The position numbers and the translations under genes are program-made. Below are positions 16,316 through 25,118 of a stretch of 44,711 bases of DNA, piece by piece. The notes beneath the pieces are model-generated. The model searched no databases. It worked only from the letters and a program-made list of their open reading frames with translations, and was not told the origin of the DNA. Numbering within the stretch: position 1 is the first letter of the stretch; the number at the start of each line of letters is the position of its first letter. Source of the DNA: a bacterium (GTDB lineage: Bacteria > Chloroflexota > Dormibacteria > Aeolococcales > Bog-877); the NCBI GenBank assembly GCA_021816695.1, contig JAKAXE010000013.1, forward strand, positions 1 through 44,711. Reading direction: 5' to 3'.

Positions 16316-18791
16316 GGGAGGGCGCCTGGGTCTGAGTCGGGGTGGATGCCGGACCGGTCCCCGAGGCGTTGGTGGCGGCCACCTGGAAGGAGTACGAGTC
16401 GCCGTCGGTCAGGCCGGAGATGGTCGTCGAGGTCGGAACGGGTGTTCCCGAGACCACCTCGGGGGTCAGCGGCTGTGAGGTGGTGAGGTCGGTCCCGGTC
16501 ACCTGGTAGGAGCTGATGGCGCTGGTGCCGGAAGAGGATGGCGGGCTCCAGGAGAGGCCCGCGGCCCCCGCCTGGGGCACCGCGGCCAACGCCACCGGCG
16601 GCCCGGGCACGCTGCTGGTCCAGGTGAACTGGTCCGCCGTGGTCACCGCGCTCTCGGCCAGGTCCTCGACCTCCACGCGAATGTCCACCGTCCCCTGGCT
16701 CGCCGCCGGCGGCAGCGTCACCGTGCAGGTGGTGGTCGAGGAGCAGCTGGCCGCCACCTGGGCGGAGCCGGCCACCACCAGGTCAGCCCCCGCGACCGGC
16801 ACGAAGCCGGTGCCCTGGATGGTCACGGTGGCTCCCGCTGAGTAGACGGCGGAGTTGGGGCTGACCGAGGTGACCGTGTCGGCGTAGCCGGAGGCGCGGT
16901 AGGTGTAGCACTGCAGCGCCGCCAGCCCCGGGTCGAAGTAGCTCGGGGTCCCGGTGGAGCTGTAGTCCATGAGCTGGGGGGTGCCGAGACCGCTGGCCAT
17001 GTCGTAGCCGGTGGTGGCCGGGTAGGCCCCGCCGGCGTAGCCCGATGGCGTGTAGTCGTTGTTGCCCGCAGTCACGTCGTTGAAGGCGTTGCCGTAGTAG
17101 GAGCTGGCGGCGATGGGGTACAGCCCCTCGGGCCGAGCCCCCGGTGTCCCCGACCCGTAGGCGCTGCAGAACGGTGAGCCGTCGGTCATGGCGGCGGTGG
17201 CGGCCCAGGTGGGGGCGGCCAGGCTGGTGCCCCCGACGATGCCCCAGCTCCCCTGGTAGTAGAAGGGGTAGCCGGTCTGGGGATCGGCATCCGCGGAGAC
17301 GTCGGGCACCTGGCGGACGTAGGGGCTGCTGCTGGGGCAGTGGGAGTTGGTCTGGGAGTACTGGCCAATCAGCCCGGGGATCGCCGACTGGTACTGGTAT
17401 GCCGGCATGCACCAGAAGGCCGAGAGTCCGCCGCCGCCGGCGTCCTCAGTGGTGGCGGAGTCGTTCCAGACGGTCTCGGTCCCGCTGCTGGCCAGGGAGG
17501 TGCCCCCCACCCCGACCACGTACGGCTGGCTGGCCGGGTCGTCCACCCAGAGCTGGGAGGAGGTGGGCGCCGAGGTGTATCCGAAACAACCGGTGGACCC
17601 GGAATCGCCGGCCGCCGCCAGTACGGTCTGGCCCTGGGTGGCGGCCTGCTCGAAGAGGATCTGCTCCGCCTGGGCCGCGTTGGACCCCACCAGGTACTCA
17701 CAGGCGCCCCAGGAGGTGGAGACGACCTGATCCTGGTCGGCGTTGAAGATGGCCTGGAAGTCCTGGTACTCCCCGGTGCTGGGGGCCTGGTAGACGTCGA
17801 CCACCGCCTGGGGGACGAGGCCGATCACGTCCTCGATGTCGGCGGTGGCCTCCCCGACGCCCGAGCCGGTGGCGTTGAAGCCGTCCACCTTGATGTAGTT
17901 GACGGTGGTGGAGATGCCGTAGCAGCTCTCGTAGGCGGAGATGTCGGAGGTGAGGTTGGGTTCCAGCTCGAGCAGGGCCACACGGACCCCGGCGCCGAGG
18001 TCGCCCAGGCCGTACAGCGGCCACATGCCGTAGTGGTTGGAGATCTCGTCCGCGGTGTAGGCGTAGCCCGAGCTGGCCACGCTGGCCGCCGCGCTGCAGG
18101 GCTGGGGGCCGGGACCACCGGCGGCCGGAGGCTGCCCTGAGGGAAGCGCCGCGGCCGCCCGGGCGTGCCTCCCGACGAGGAGCGGGTGGTAGGCGACCAG
18201 GGTGTCCAGGCCGAGGATGGCCCGGACCGCGGCGGGATCGGGGACCAGCGGTGCCCGGTTGGGAGCGAAGGCCTCCCTCCCCCCAGCCGTGCGGTAGCTC
18301 TGAAGCTGCACCGAGAAGGCGGCCTCGATTTGGGAAACGGTGCCGGTGGCCGCCAGCGACACCCGGTCTGGCGGGAAGGCCCCCACATTTAGCCCAAGCT
18401 TGGTGAGGGCCCCGGACACCTCGTGCAGGGTGGCCAAGCTGGCCCCGAACCTCTGGCCGAACCCCTTAGGGGTGAGGTAGTGACGGAAGAGCGGCGAGCT
18501 TCGGTCGGAGAGGTCGGCGATGAAGGCAGTGAGGGCGGCCTGATCCTGGGGTTTGAAGGCCACGGTTACGGTGAGCCGCTGGGAGGGCAGCAGCCGCCCC
18601 TCCGCCACATCGCCCCGGGGGACGGCGGGAGTCCCCCCAACCCGGCCGAATGAGGGTGCGGGGCCGTGGGCCGCAAGCACCGGGGTCACGCCGCCGAAGA
18701 CCAGCGCCAACCCGGAGGCCATCATCAGCCCCCATCCGGCCCGGACCCGGCGGGGTCTACCCCTCACCGGCTCCGGCCGCCCGCGCCCCAC
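15144..18791 (-). CDS. Secreted S53 (sedolisin/kumamolisin-type) peptidase with TIG, FN3 and three C-terminal modules
   Basis: A secreted acid-type serine-carboxyl endopeptidase. In order: signal peptide (GLALVFGGVTPVLAAHG, residues about 22-42), activation prodomain (about 55-205), S53 catalytic domain (about 230-640), TIG/IPT domain (about 650-745), fibronectin III domain (about 745-845) and three modules of 120-134 residues. Catalytic residues are visible: Glu and Asp in GEATADIED, the oxyanion Asp in AAAGDSGSTG, the serine in GGTSLAAPTWA, and the Ca site near DVTAGNNDYTPSGYAGG. The start is GTG 18791 with TGAGGCGG upstream, 32 bases after the preceding gene's stop, so the two are probably co-transcribed. 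The modules carry a CDTR...QCTG cysteine pair. Confidence 0.9.
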   Translation of the reverse strand: MGRGRPEPVRGRPRRVRAGWGLMMASGLALVFGGVTPVLAAHGPAPSFGRVGGTPAVPRGDVAEGRLLPSQRLTVTVAFKPQDQAALTAFIADLSDRSSPLFRHYLTPKGFGQRFGASLATLHEVSGALTKLGLNVGAFPPDRVSLAATGTVSQIEAAFSVQLQSYRTAGGREAFAPNRAPLVPDPAAVRAILGLDTLVAYHPLLVGRHARAAAALPSGQPPAAGGPGPQPCSAAASVASSGYAYTADEISNHYGMWPLYGLGDLGAGVRVALLELEPNLTSDISAYESCYGISTTVNYIKVDGFNATGSGVGEATADIEDVIGLVPQAVVDVYQAPSTGEYQDFQAIFNADQDQVVSTSWGACEYLVGSNAAQAEQILFEQAATQGQTVLAAAGDSGSTGCFGYTSAPTSSQLWVDDPASQPYVVGVGGTSLASSGTETVWNDSATTEDAGGGGLSAFWCMPAYQYQSAIPGLIGQYSQTNSHCPSSSPYVRQVPDVSADADPQTGYPFYYQGSWGIVGGTSLAAPTWAATAAMTDGSPFCSAYGSGTPGARPEGLYPIAASSYYGNAFNDVTAGNNDYTPSGYAGGAYPATTGYDMASGLGTPQLMDYSSTGTPSYFDPGLAALQCYTYRASGYADTVTSVSPNSAVYSAGATVTIQGTGFVPVAGADLVVAGSAQVAASCSSTTTCTVTLPPAASQGTVDIRVEVEDLAESAVTTADQFTWTSSVPGPPVALAAVPQAGAAGLSWSPPSSSGTSAISSYQVTGTDLTTSQPLTPEVVSGTPVPTSTTISGLTDGDSYSFQVAATNASGTGPASTPTQTQAPSLYAPLTPSRICDTRPVSESGAPADQCTGETLGPKGAIQVQVTGHGGVPTSATAVVANVTVTDTTAASYLTVWPAGSSRPLASNLNWSSGQTLANLVTLPLSSGGAIEVYNANGAADVVVDVEGYYGPMAGSAGLGFSPLTPSRICDTRPVSESGAPADQCTGGTLGPGGSIEVQVTGHGGVPTSATAVVANITVTDTTAYSYLTAWPAGQTRPLASTLNWSPGETRANRVVIPLSASGALQFYNDLGAADLVVDVNGYYSSSSPDLFEAVSPVRICDTRSTAITGQPQDQCTGRTLGPSATLPVQVTGLAGVPAGAAAVVANVTATDTTAASYLTVYPETPQPLASDLNWGQGYTVPNLVVCQLSPQGGLLIYNDLGQVDVVVDVFGWFT

Positions 18792-18823
18792 GGGCCCGCC
18801 TCAGGCACATCACGTCGGGAGCT

Positions 18824-21703
18824 TCATCCCGCCGCGAACCAGCCGTCGGCATCCACCACCAGCTGGACCGGGGCCGAGGACCCGTTGTAGAAGCTCAAGG
18901 TGCCCTGGGAGCTCACGGCCGCCAGCGCCAGATTCTCGGTTGTCTGCCCCGCCGCCCAGTTGAGCTCCGAGGAGAGCGGTGGGCTGGACGAGGCGGGCCA
19001 GACGGTGAGGTAGCCGGGCGCTCCCCCGTCGGTGACCGTCACGTTGAGGATGGCGCCGGTCATCCCCTGGAGGGGCAGCCCGGCCAACCCGGAGAGCTGG
19101 ATGGTGAGGGTCTGACCCGGCTGCAGCTCCTCCCCGCTGTACGCGTATCCACTTCCAGAGCGGGTGTCCACCGCTCGCTGGGGCGACATGGGGAAGAGGG
19201 CGCTGCCCGAGCTGGCGCCGGAGGACCCGTCGGCGAACCAGCCGACCACGTCCACCACCACGTTCACCTGACCCACCCCGTTGTAGATGGTGACCGCACC
19301 GCCGGCCCCCAGGGGGGCCACCACCTGGTTGGCGAGCGTCTCCCCGGCGAAGAAGTTGAGGTTGGATGCCAGCGGCTGGCTCTCACCCGCGGGGTAAACG
19401 GTGAGGTAGCTGGCCTGGCTGGCATCGGTGGCGGTCACGTTCATCACCACCGCCTCGGCGCCGGAGATGGGGACCCCACCGCGCCCGGCCACCTGGATGG
19501 TCAGCGACTGGCCGGCCCCGAGAGTGCTCCCCTGGTAGGGCTCGCCACTCCCCGGCCGGGTGTCGGCTATCCGGGATGGGGTGACCGGGTTGTACAGCCC
19601 GGCCCCGGAGATGGGCTGGCTGGCGTCGTACCACCCCTCCACGTCGACCACCAGCTGGGTGGTCCCCCCCTGGTTGTAGATCGAGATCTGCCCACCGCGG
19701 CCCAGCGCCACCTCCACCAAGTTGGCTTTGGTGTCCTGGGCCAGGAAGTCGATGGAGGAGGTGGCGGGGATCGCCACCCCGGCGGGGTAGGCCGTGACGT
19801 AGCTCTCGGCCGTGGTGTCGGTGACCGTGAGGTTGATGAGGACTCCGGCCGCACCGGTGGCGGGAACTCCCCCCATGCCCGCCACCTGCACATCCAGGAT
19901 TCCGCCCGGTCCCAGGGCCTCACCGCTGTACGGCAGGCCTGACCCGGCCCTGGTGTCGGCGACCCGGGCCGGGGTGAGGGGGTGATAGGCACCGGCGGCG
20001 GTGTAGACGAAGCCGTCGGACCCGCCCGCCGAGCTGGTCCCCAGTGAGGTCTCCACCTGCACGTCCACGAACCCCGGGCTTCCCGGAGGGGTGGTGGCGG
20101 TGATCGAGGTCGCACTAACGATCTGGAAGCTGGAGGCGGGGTTCTGGCCGAAGTACACCTGCGTCGCGCCCAGCAGGTTGGCGCCGGTGATCGTGACCTG
20201 GGTCCCCCCCGCCACCGACCCGGAGCTGGGCTGGACCGAGGTCACCTGGGGCGGCTGCCCCTGGAGCGAGGTCCCGATCTCCGTGAGGCCAGCAATGGGG
20301 GGCGACTGGGAGGTGGCGCTCTCGAGCTGCTGCCAGCCCTGGGACGGGGTGTAGCTGCCGGAGTAGACCTCGGTCATCACCCCGGTGAACTGGATCGCGC
20401 CGGTCGTGGTGTTCTGAGCGCCCCACTGGCTCAGGGCCTCCCACTCCGGAGCCATCCCGGTGTAGTAGATCTCGGGGAGGGCGCAGGCCACCGGGATGCC
20501 CCAGGCGACCTGGTACACCTGGGAGACGGTCCAGCCGTCCGCGCTGCCGCTCCCACCGAGGACGTCGTCTCCGTAGTCGGCGAGGAACCCCGGCTGGGCG
20601 AGGGAGCAGCTGTACTGCGCCGGGGAGGCGGAGGAGTAGCCCTGTACCCAGGCGACCGTGGCGCCACCGCCATACCAGTTGCCGCTGCTCGACTGCTCCA
20701 TGTCGCTCGCCCCCCAGGCGGTGATGGGCGCCGCCAGGCCGGAGGTCGACACCAGGGAGACCAGCTGCTGGTACCAGGCCTGGCCGGAGGCCTGCATCTG
20801 GGAGTTGGTCAGCTGGTAGGTCGGCGGGTCCGCCCCCGTTAGGCTGTTGCTCGTCCCTATCGCCAGGGTGAGGCCAGGGGTGCCCGGGCCGTGGTCCGAC
20901 TCGTAGCCCGAGACCCAGTCATTGACCAGGGTGAGGAGCTGGGAGTCCGGGATGCAGCTCATGGTCCCGAAGAGCTGGGCGCCGTAGGTCGAGGTGCCGG
21001 GGAGATAGCAGGGGGCACCGAAGTCCAGCACCAGGATGTTCTGGGGGCTGGGGGTGTAGGTGGCGGCTCCCTGCTGGTACAGCGGGCAGTCGGCCAGCTT
21101 GCCGCCCTCGCAGTAGGGTGCGGCGGTCGAGGTCCCTCCCGCGGTCATGTAGCCGTAGTACTCGTAGTAGGAGGAGGTGACCGCCGGGGGCAGGCCCCCC
21201 GACGCCTGCTGCGGCGTGGCCGCTTGCGGAGTCGGGGTGAGCTCCGGGCTGATAGAGGCGGATGTCGGTTGGCAGCCGGAGCTGGCCCCTCCCAGGCGGC
21301 CGGTGGTGAGCGAGAGGGAACGGAGCTGGCCATTGGCCTGCCGCAAGCACACGGTGCCGGTACCGGCCCGCGCCACCTGGAGGGGACCGGATCCGACGGC
21401 CTCAGACAGGCTCACGGCCTGCCCGTCGATCACCGCCACCTCCCCGGTAGAGGGGGACCCAGGTCGACTGCCGGCCACCACCGTCGAGAGGGGGCCGGTC
21501 TGCCAGCAGCTGGCGGGAGTGATGACCGCGGAGCTGATCGGGAGGTCGAAGCACGGTACAGCCGCGGGCGCGGAGGCGGCGGCCGCAGGAACCGAGGTGG
21601 GCGGAGCTGCCGCGTAAACGGCTCTCGCGCCCAGCGGGCCGGCGGAGAGGGTCAGGGCCAGCAGGAAGAGCCCGCCTGTTAGGGGACGCCGTGTTAACTC
21701 CAC
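18824..21703 (-). CDS. Secreted protein: unknown N-terminal domain, TIG domain and three C-terminal modules
   Basis: A 959-residue exoprotein. A start at GTG 21703 gives a signal peptide (RRPLTGGLFLLALTLSAGPL then ARAVYA). Residues about 190-530 form a domain I do not recognise with certainty: ILVLDFGAPC, LTLAIGTSNS, ITAWGASDME, VYQVAWGIPVACALPEIYY and FTGVMTEVY. Strand-like segments ending in acidic residues suggest a glycosidase-like barrel, but this is a guess. A TIG domain follows (VTSVQPSSGSVAGGTQVTIT), then three cysteine-free modules. The same frame runs on upstream to 22114 through a decayed module; I treat that part as a separate pseudogene. The S53 gene follows 32 bases downstream. 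Start choice is uncertain: GTGs at 21718 and 21724 are alternatives. Confidence 0.75.
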   Translation of the reverse strand: MELTRRPLTGGLFLLALTLSAGPLGARAVYAAAPPTSVPAAAASAPAAVPCFDLPISSAVITPASCWQTGPLSTVVAGSRPGSPSTGEVAVIDGQAVSLSEAVGSGPLQVARAGTGTVCLRQANGQLRSLSLTTGRLGGASSGCQPTSASISPELTPTPQAATPQQASGGLPPAVTSSYYEYYGYMTAGGTSTAAPYCEGGKLADCPLYQQGAATYTPSPQNILVLDFGAPCYLPGTSTYGAQLFGTMSCIPDSQLLTLVNDWVSGYESDHGPGTPGLTLAIGTSNSLTGADPPTYQLTNSQMQASGQAWYQQLVSLVSTSGLAAPITAWGASDMEQSSSGNWYGGGATVAWVQGYSSASPAQYSCSLAQPGFLADYGDDVLGGSGSADGWTVSQVYQVAWGIPVACALPEIYYTGMAPEWEALSQWGAQNTTTGAIQFTGVMTEVYSGSYTPSQGWQQLESATSQSPPIAGLTEIGTSLQGQPPQVTSVQPSSGSVAGGTQVTITGANLLGATQVYFGQNPASSFQIVSATSITATTPPGSPGFVDVQVETSLGTSSAGGSDGFVYTAAGAYHPLTPARVADTRAGSGLPYSGEALGPGGILDVQVAGMGGVPATGAAGVLINLTVTDTTAESYVTAYPAGVAIPATSSIDFLAQDTKANLVEVALGRGGQISIYNQGGTTQLVVDVEGWYDASQPISGAGLYNPVTPSRIADTRPGSGEPYQGSTLGAGQSLTIQVAGRGGVPISGAEAVVMNVTATDASQASYLTVYPAGESQPLASNLNFFAGETLANQVVAPLGAGGAVTIYNGVGQVNVVVDVVGWFADGSSGASSGSALFPMSPQRAVDTRSGSGYAYSGEELQPGQTLTIQLSGLAGLPLQGMTGAILNVTVTDGGAPGYLTVWPASSSPPLSSELNWAAGQTTENLALAAVSSQGTLSFYNGSSAPVQLVVDADGWFAAG
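18827..19990 (-). repeat. Three tandem cysteine-free C-terminal modules of the 959-residue exoprotein
   Basis: Copies lie roughly at 19625-19990, 19225-19595 and 18827-19205. They begin TPARVADTRAGSG, TPSRIADTRPGSG and SPQRAVDTRSGSG, and end VVDVEGWYD, VVDVVGWFA and VVDADGWFA. They share the fold pattern of the S53 modules but lack its two cysteines. Confidence 0.9.
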
Positions 21704-21910
21704 TGTGGCAACCTGCACTCCCACTGACCCCGGACGCACCAGCCGCCGACGCTGGAACGTGAACCTGAGCCAAGGTACCGTAGGCAGCAGGCCCGGAGGT
21801 CGCCCGCGCGCGACCTTCGGGTCACGACCTTGTGAATCGCATGCGGGGGCATGGCGACCTCCCCCGCCTCCGGTGAGTCGGGAGCGATGCGCGGGGCCGG
21901 AGAGCCGCCG

Positions 21911-22470
21911 CTCCCAGCCCACCACGTCCACCACCAGGTCGGCCGCCCCTTGGAGGACGCGAAAGTCCAGGGCACCGTACGCACCCAGGATCGCCGTCAC
22001 CCGGCAGACGGCCGTCTCCCCTGCGGGCGAGTTGAGGTCCGAGGAGCACGGACGGCTGCTCCCGTCCGGGTACACGGTCGGCTGGTGGACCGCCGCGGCG
22101 TCCCTCTCTGTCATGTTCCGCCCCAGCGAGGTGGCGCTCGCCGGGCCTCCGGAAGCCCGCCACCTGCAGCGCCGGCACCGCCCCGGAGATGGAACCCAGC
22201 TTGGCGCCCGGTAGTCGCGCCGCCGGCGACCCGGGGATCTGATAGGGGGCCCCTGCGGTCCTGGGCGGTCTTGCCAGATGCACCGCGGTGGAGTCCGCCG
22301 CCATCAGCGGGTGCTCCGAAGTCGCCATCCGGGCTGTGACCGGTAAGGCCGCCGAGACAGCCAAGGCCCCGATCGGAAGCAGCAGCGCCGCTGCCCTCCT
22401 GCCGATCCCGAGGGACCGGGTACCCGGACGGCTGCGCTCTCCTACGGCACTTCCTCAACCTTAGGGCCAT
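21911..22470 (-). pseudogene. Decayed gene for a signal-peptide plus module exoprotein
   Basis: Three reading frames must be joined to read it. After ATG 22470, which has a good AAGGAGGGG site, an adjacent frame gives a signal-peptide-like GRRAAALLLPIGALAVSAAL. It continues to GAKLGSISGAVPALQVAGF, which matches the middle of a module. A further frame shift leads to ASATSLGRNMTERDAAAVHQ, then VYPDGSSRPCSSDLNSPAGE and ADLVVDVVGWE, the module's second half. At least two frameshifts are needed. The last frame stays open into the 959-residue gene, which could mislead gene callers into a 1096-residue product. It appears to be a single-module relative now broken. Confidence 0.65.
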
Positions 22471-22481
22471 GGGACTCACCC

Positions 22482-22500
22482 CCTCCTTCCTCAAAGGAGG
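22482..22500 (-). repeat. Hairpin that would cover the ribosome site of the decayed gene
   Basis: On the minus strand CCTCCTT, a five-base loop and AAGGAGG form a perfect 7-base stem (22494-22500 with 22482-22488). The 3' arm is the Shine-Dalgarno of the ATG at 22470. Elsewhere in 22501-22751 I see GC-rich inverted repeats but no gene. Confidence 0.5.
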
Positions 22501-22751
22501 TGTCGGAGATCTGCGTGCCCCGGGCCGGTCCCGGGCGGACCAGAGCCGGCCCGCCGGGCGCCGACAACGGATCCGGGCGGCCGGCCATAGGGCCGGGAGG
22601 GCAGCAACCGTAGAAGGGCCGAGAGCTCTCCAGCTAACCGGCCAGCCATGGGCAGACGATGGCTGGGCTAGGTCCTCAGGGAGTGCTTACGAATCGGCCA
22701 CTCCCGGCAGCGGCCAGCAGTGCCAGCCGCCGCCCGCTGTCGGTCTACGGC

Positions 22752-25118
22752 TCAGCTGTACCAGCCCAGCACGTCTACCACCAGATCCATCGTGCCCTGG
22801 TCATTGAACACTGTGAAGGAGCCGTTGGAGCTCAGGGTGGCCACCACCAGGTTGGGCACCGTCTCACCTGCCGTCCAGTTCAGTGATGAGGCTAGCGGCA
22901 GGGTCCCACTGGGGTACACGGTGAGGTAGCTGGGGGCCGTCGTATCGGTCGCGGTGATGTTGACCACCACCGCCGTGGCGGTCTGGGGGACCCCGGCCAG
23001 GCCAGCCACCTGGACCGTGATGGAGGAGTCGGCGGAGAGGGTCTTGCCGGTGCACTGGTTGGTCGGCTGGCTCGCCCTGGTGTCGCAGACCCGGGTCGGG
23101 GTGGTGAGGGCGTTGAACTCTGTGCCGCTCCCTCCCGCAGCGGTGTAGTAGCCGACCACGTCGACCACCACGTCCGCGCTGCCCTCCTGGTTGAACGCCG
23201 TGAGCGAACCCTGGCCGCTGAGCGACGCGATCACCAGATTGGCCACGGTGGCGCCCGGGGCCCAGTTGAGGTTGGACGCCGTCGGCATGGTTCCACCGGG
23301 GTAGACCGTGAGGTAGCTGGGCTGGGTGGTGTCGGTGACCGTGACGTTGGCGGCCACCGCCGTGGCCCCCTGCGGGACCCCGGCCAGCCCCGTCAGCTGG
23401 ATCTGGAGGGTGTCGTTCGGGCCGAGGGTCTTGCCGGTGCACTGGTTCGCGGTCTGCCCCAGGCGGGTGTCGCAGACACGGGTCGGGGAGGGCAGCGGCT
23501 GGTACAGCCCCAGGCCCGCCACCGTCGGAGCCGCCACGTATCCCTCCACGTCGATCACCACGTCGGCGGCAGCGGCGTTGGTGACGACCTCCACCGCCCC
23601 CTGCAGGCCCAGCCCCACCTGCACCAGGTTGGCCGCCGTGTCGCCCGCCGTGAAGTCGAGGTTGGACGCCAGCGGGGCCGGCTCCCCCGCGGGGTACACG
23701 GTGAGGTAGCCGGAGGTGGTCGGGTCGGTGACCGTGACGTTCAGGAGGGCGGCGCTGGCGCCGGACTGGGGGACGCCCCCCAGCCCCGCCACCTGGACCT
23801 GGAGGGGGATGCCCTGCTGCAGGGTCTTGCCGCCGCACTGGGCCGCCGCTCCGCTGAGCTGGGAGGGGTTGCCCGACCGGGTGTCGCAGATCCGGGCCGG
23901 GGTGAGGGCGGTGAGCGCCCCCGGCGGGTCACTGAGCGGGTAGGCGAACAAGGAGGGGGAGCTCGCGGCACCGAGCCAGTCGGTCACGGTCACGGACTCC
24001 GGCCCGGCGCCAGCGGGGGAGGTGGCCTGGATCTCCGTCGTGCTCACCACCTGCACCAAAGGCGCCGGCTGGGACCCGAAGTCCACCGCGGCGGGAGTGA
24101 CGAATCCGGTGCCCGAGATGGTGACGACGGTGCCGCCGGCGGCCGGCCCACTGGCGGGGGTGAGAGACGTGACCGACACCGGCTCCGCCCCCTGGGGGGT
24201 GTACGGGAACCAGAAGTTGGGGTCGCCGGAGCTGGTCTCCACCACGAGGTATCCCGGGCCGGTCCCGGCGGGGACGGTGAAGGAGATCTGGGTGGGGCTC
24301 CACGAGGAGGCGGCCACCGGGCTCCCCTGGGTCCAACTGCTGGTGGGGGTGGTGTAGGGGAGAAGGAGGAGGGCCGCCCCGTTGCTGTCGGTGCCCAGGC
24401 TGCCGGCGGCAGAGCTCACCGTGGCGGGGGACCCGGGGGTGACCGAGGTGAGCTGGGCGCCCGGGGCCGCAGGCCCGGAGTACAGGCGGATGGACTGGAT
24501 CTGGGTCGCCGGGTTGCCGTACCGCGACTGGAAGGTGGTGTGGTCGCCGTACCAGGGGTCGTTGATCCAGAGGGCGCCTCCGGGGCCGAGCCCGGTGATG
24601 AGCACGAAGTGCATGCTGCCGTCCAGGCTGACCTGAGCGATCACGGGGTTCCCGGCCTCCAGCGAGCTGTCGATGAGGGAGACGCTGTCCGCCTGCCAGC
24701 CGGTGTAGCTGACCTGCACCCCCTGGGATTGGGCGTACTGGGCCACCGCTCCCCAGACCAGGAGGTTCTGAGCCACGTAGCCGCTGTTGGCAATCAGCCA
24801 CTGGTTGAGGACGCCAGGGTTGGTGCTGATGCCATAAGCCTCCAGCAGCATCGCCGAGGCGGTGAGAGCGCAGCCGTCCGCCGCGATGCTGGAGGTGCTG
24901 GTGCCGAGGTCCTCAGGCCCCCAAGGCTGCCACTGCTGGCCGTACACCGGGACGACCGGGCCGTTGGGAGGGGGCGCGGTGGCCGCGGCCACCGGCAGCG
25001 GGAGGGCCAGGGCGCCCAGGACCGAGAGCGCGATCGCCAGGAGGAGGGAGCGGGCGGGGCCGGTGCCCCACCGTGCCCGGCGTTCGGACGCCGATCTCGC
25101 CGGCGCCGCGCTCCTCAT
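22752..25118 (-). CDS. Secreted C39-like cysteine peptidase with TIG domain and three C-terminal modules
   Basis: A 788-residue exoprotein. A signal peptide (SLLLAIALSVLGALALPLPV then AAATA) is followed by a papain-like C39-type domain (about residues 55-215) with the Cys in DGCALTASAMLLEAYG, the His in MHFVLITGLG and the Asp in INDPWYGD. Next are a beta-rich segment, a TIG/IPT domain (VTSLTPASGPAAGGTVVTIS) and three modules. C39-like domains without an ABC transporter are usually secreted peptidases or peptidoglycan-associated enzymes; the substrate is unknown. The ATG at 25118 overlaps the stop of the small secreted protein upstream as ATGA, so the two are co-translated. The modules are of the cysteine-pair type, like those of the S53 peptidase. 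Confidence 0.85.
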   Translation of the reverse strand: MRSAAPARSASERRARWGTGPARSLLLAIALSVLGALALPLPVAAATAPPPNGPVVPVYGQQWQPWGPEDLGTSTSSIAADGCALTASAMLLEAYGISTNPGVLNQWLIANSGYVAQNLLVWGAVAQYAQSQGVQVSYTGWQADSVSLIDSSLEAGNPVIAQVSLDGSMHFVLITGLGPGGALWINDPWYGDHTTFQSRYGNPATQIQSIRLYSGPAAPGAQLTSVTPGSPATVSSAAGSLGTDSNGAALLLLPYTTPTSSWTQGSPVAASSWSPTQISFTVPAGTGPGYLVVETSSGDPNFWFPYTPQGAEPVSVTSLTPASGPAAGGTVVTISGTGFVTPAAVDFGSQPAPLVQVVSTTEIQATSPAGAGPESVTVTDWLGAASSPSLFAYPLSDPPGALTALTPARICDTRSGNPSQLSGAAAQCGGKTLQQGIPLQVQVAGLGGVPQSGASAALLNVTVTDPTTSGYLTVYPAGEPAPLASNLDFTAGDTAANLVQVGLGLQGAVEVVTNAAAADVVIDVEGYVAAPTVAGLGLYQPLPSPTRVCDTRLGQTANQCTGKTLGPNDTLQIQLTGLAGVPQGATAVAANVTVTDTTQPSYLTVYPGGTMPTASNLNWAPGATVANLVIASLSGQGSLTAFNQEGSADVVVDVVGYYTAAGGSGTEFNALTTPTRVCDTRASQPTNQCTGKTLSADSSITVQVAGLAGVPQTATAVVVNITATDTTAPSYLTVYPSGTLPLASSLNWTAGETVPNLVVATLSSNGSFTVFNDQGTMDLVVDVLGWYS
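22755..23920 (-). repeat. Three tandem C-terminal modules of the C39-like peptidase
   Basis: Copies lie roughly at 23535-23920, 23140-23510 and 22755-23120. They begin TPARICDTRSG, SPTRVCDTRLG and TPTRVCDTRAS, have QC(T/G)GKTL, and end VIDVEGYVA, VVDVVGYYT and VVDVLGWYS. Confidence 0.9.

Noticed and set aside
17340-18140. Long plus-strand frame (266 codons) within the S53 gene.
   Set aside because: Antisense shadow in very high-GC coding DNA; the minus strand has all S53 catalytic motifs.
21704-22114. A single 1096-residue protein starting at ATG 22114.
   Set aside because: Its first 70 residues are the second half of a module in a frame shared by chance with the downstream gene; a clear signal peptide follows later, so the start near 21703 is preferred.
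22560-22680. Plus-strand CAGCTAACCGG and AGGGC...GGCCGAGAG resemble parts of the c-di-AMP (ydaO-type) riboswitch, which often precedes cell-wall genes in high-GC bacteria.
   Set aside because: Only short pieces match, the full core is absent, and no plus-strand gene follows.
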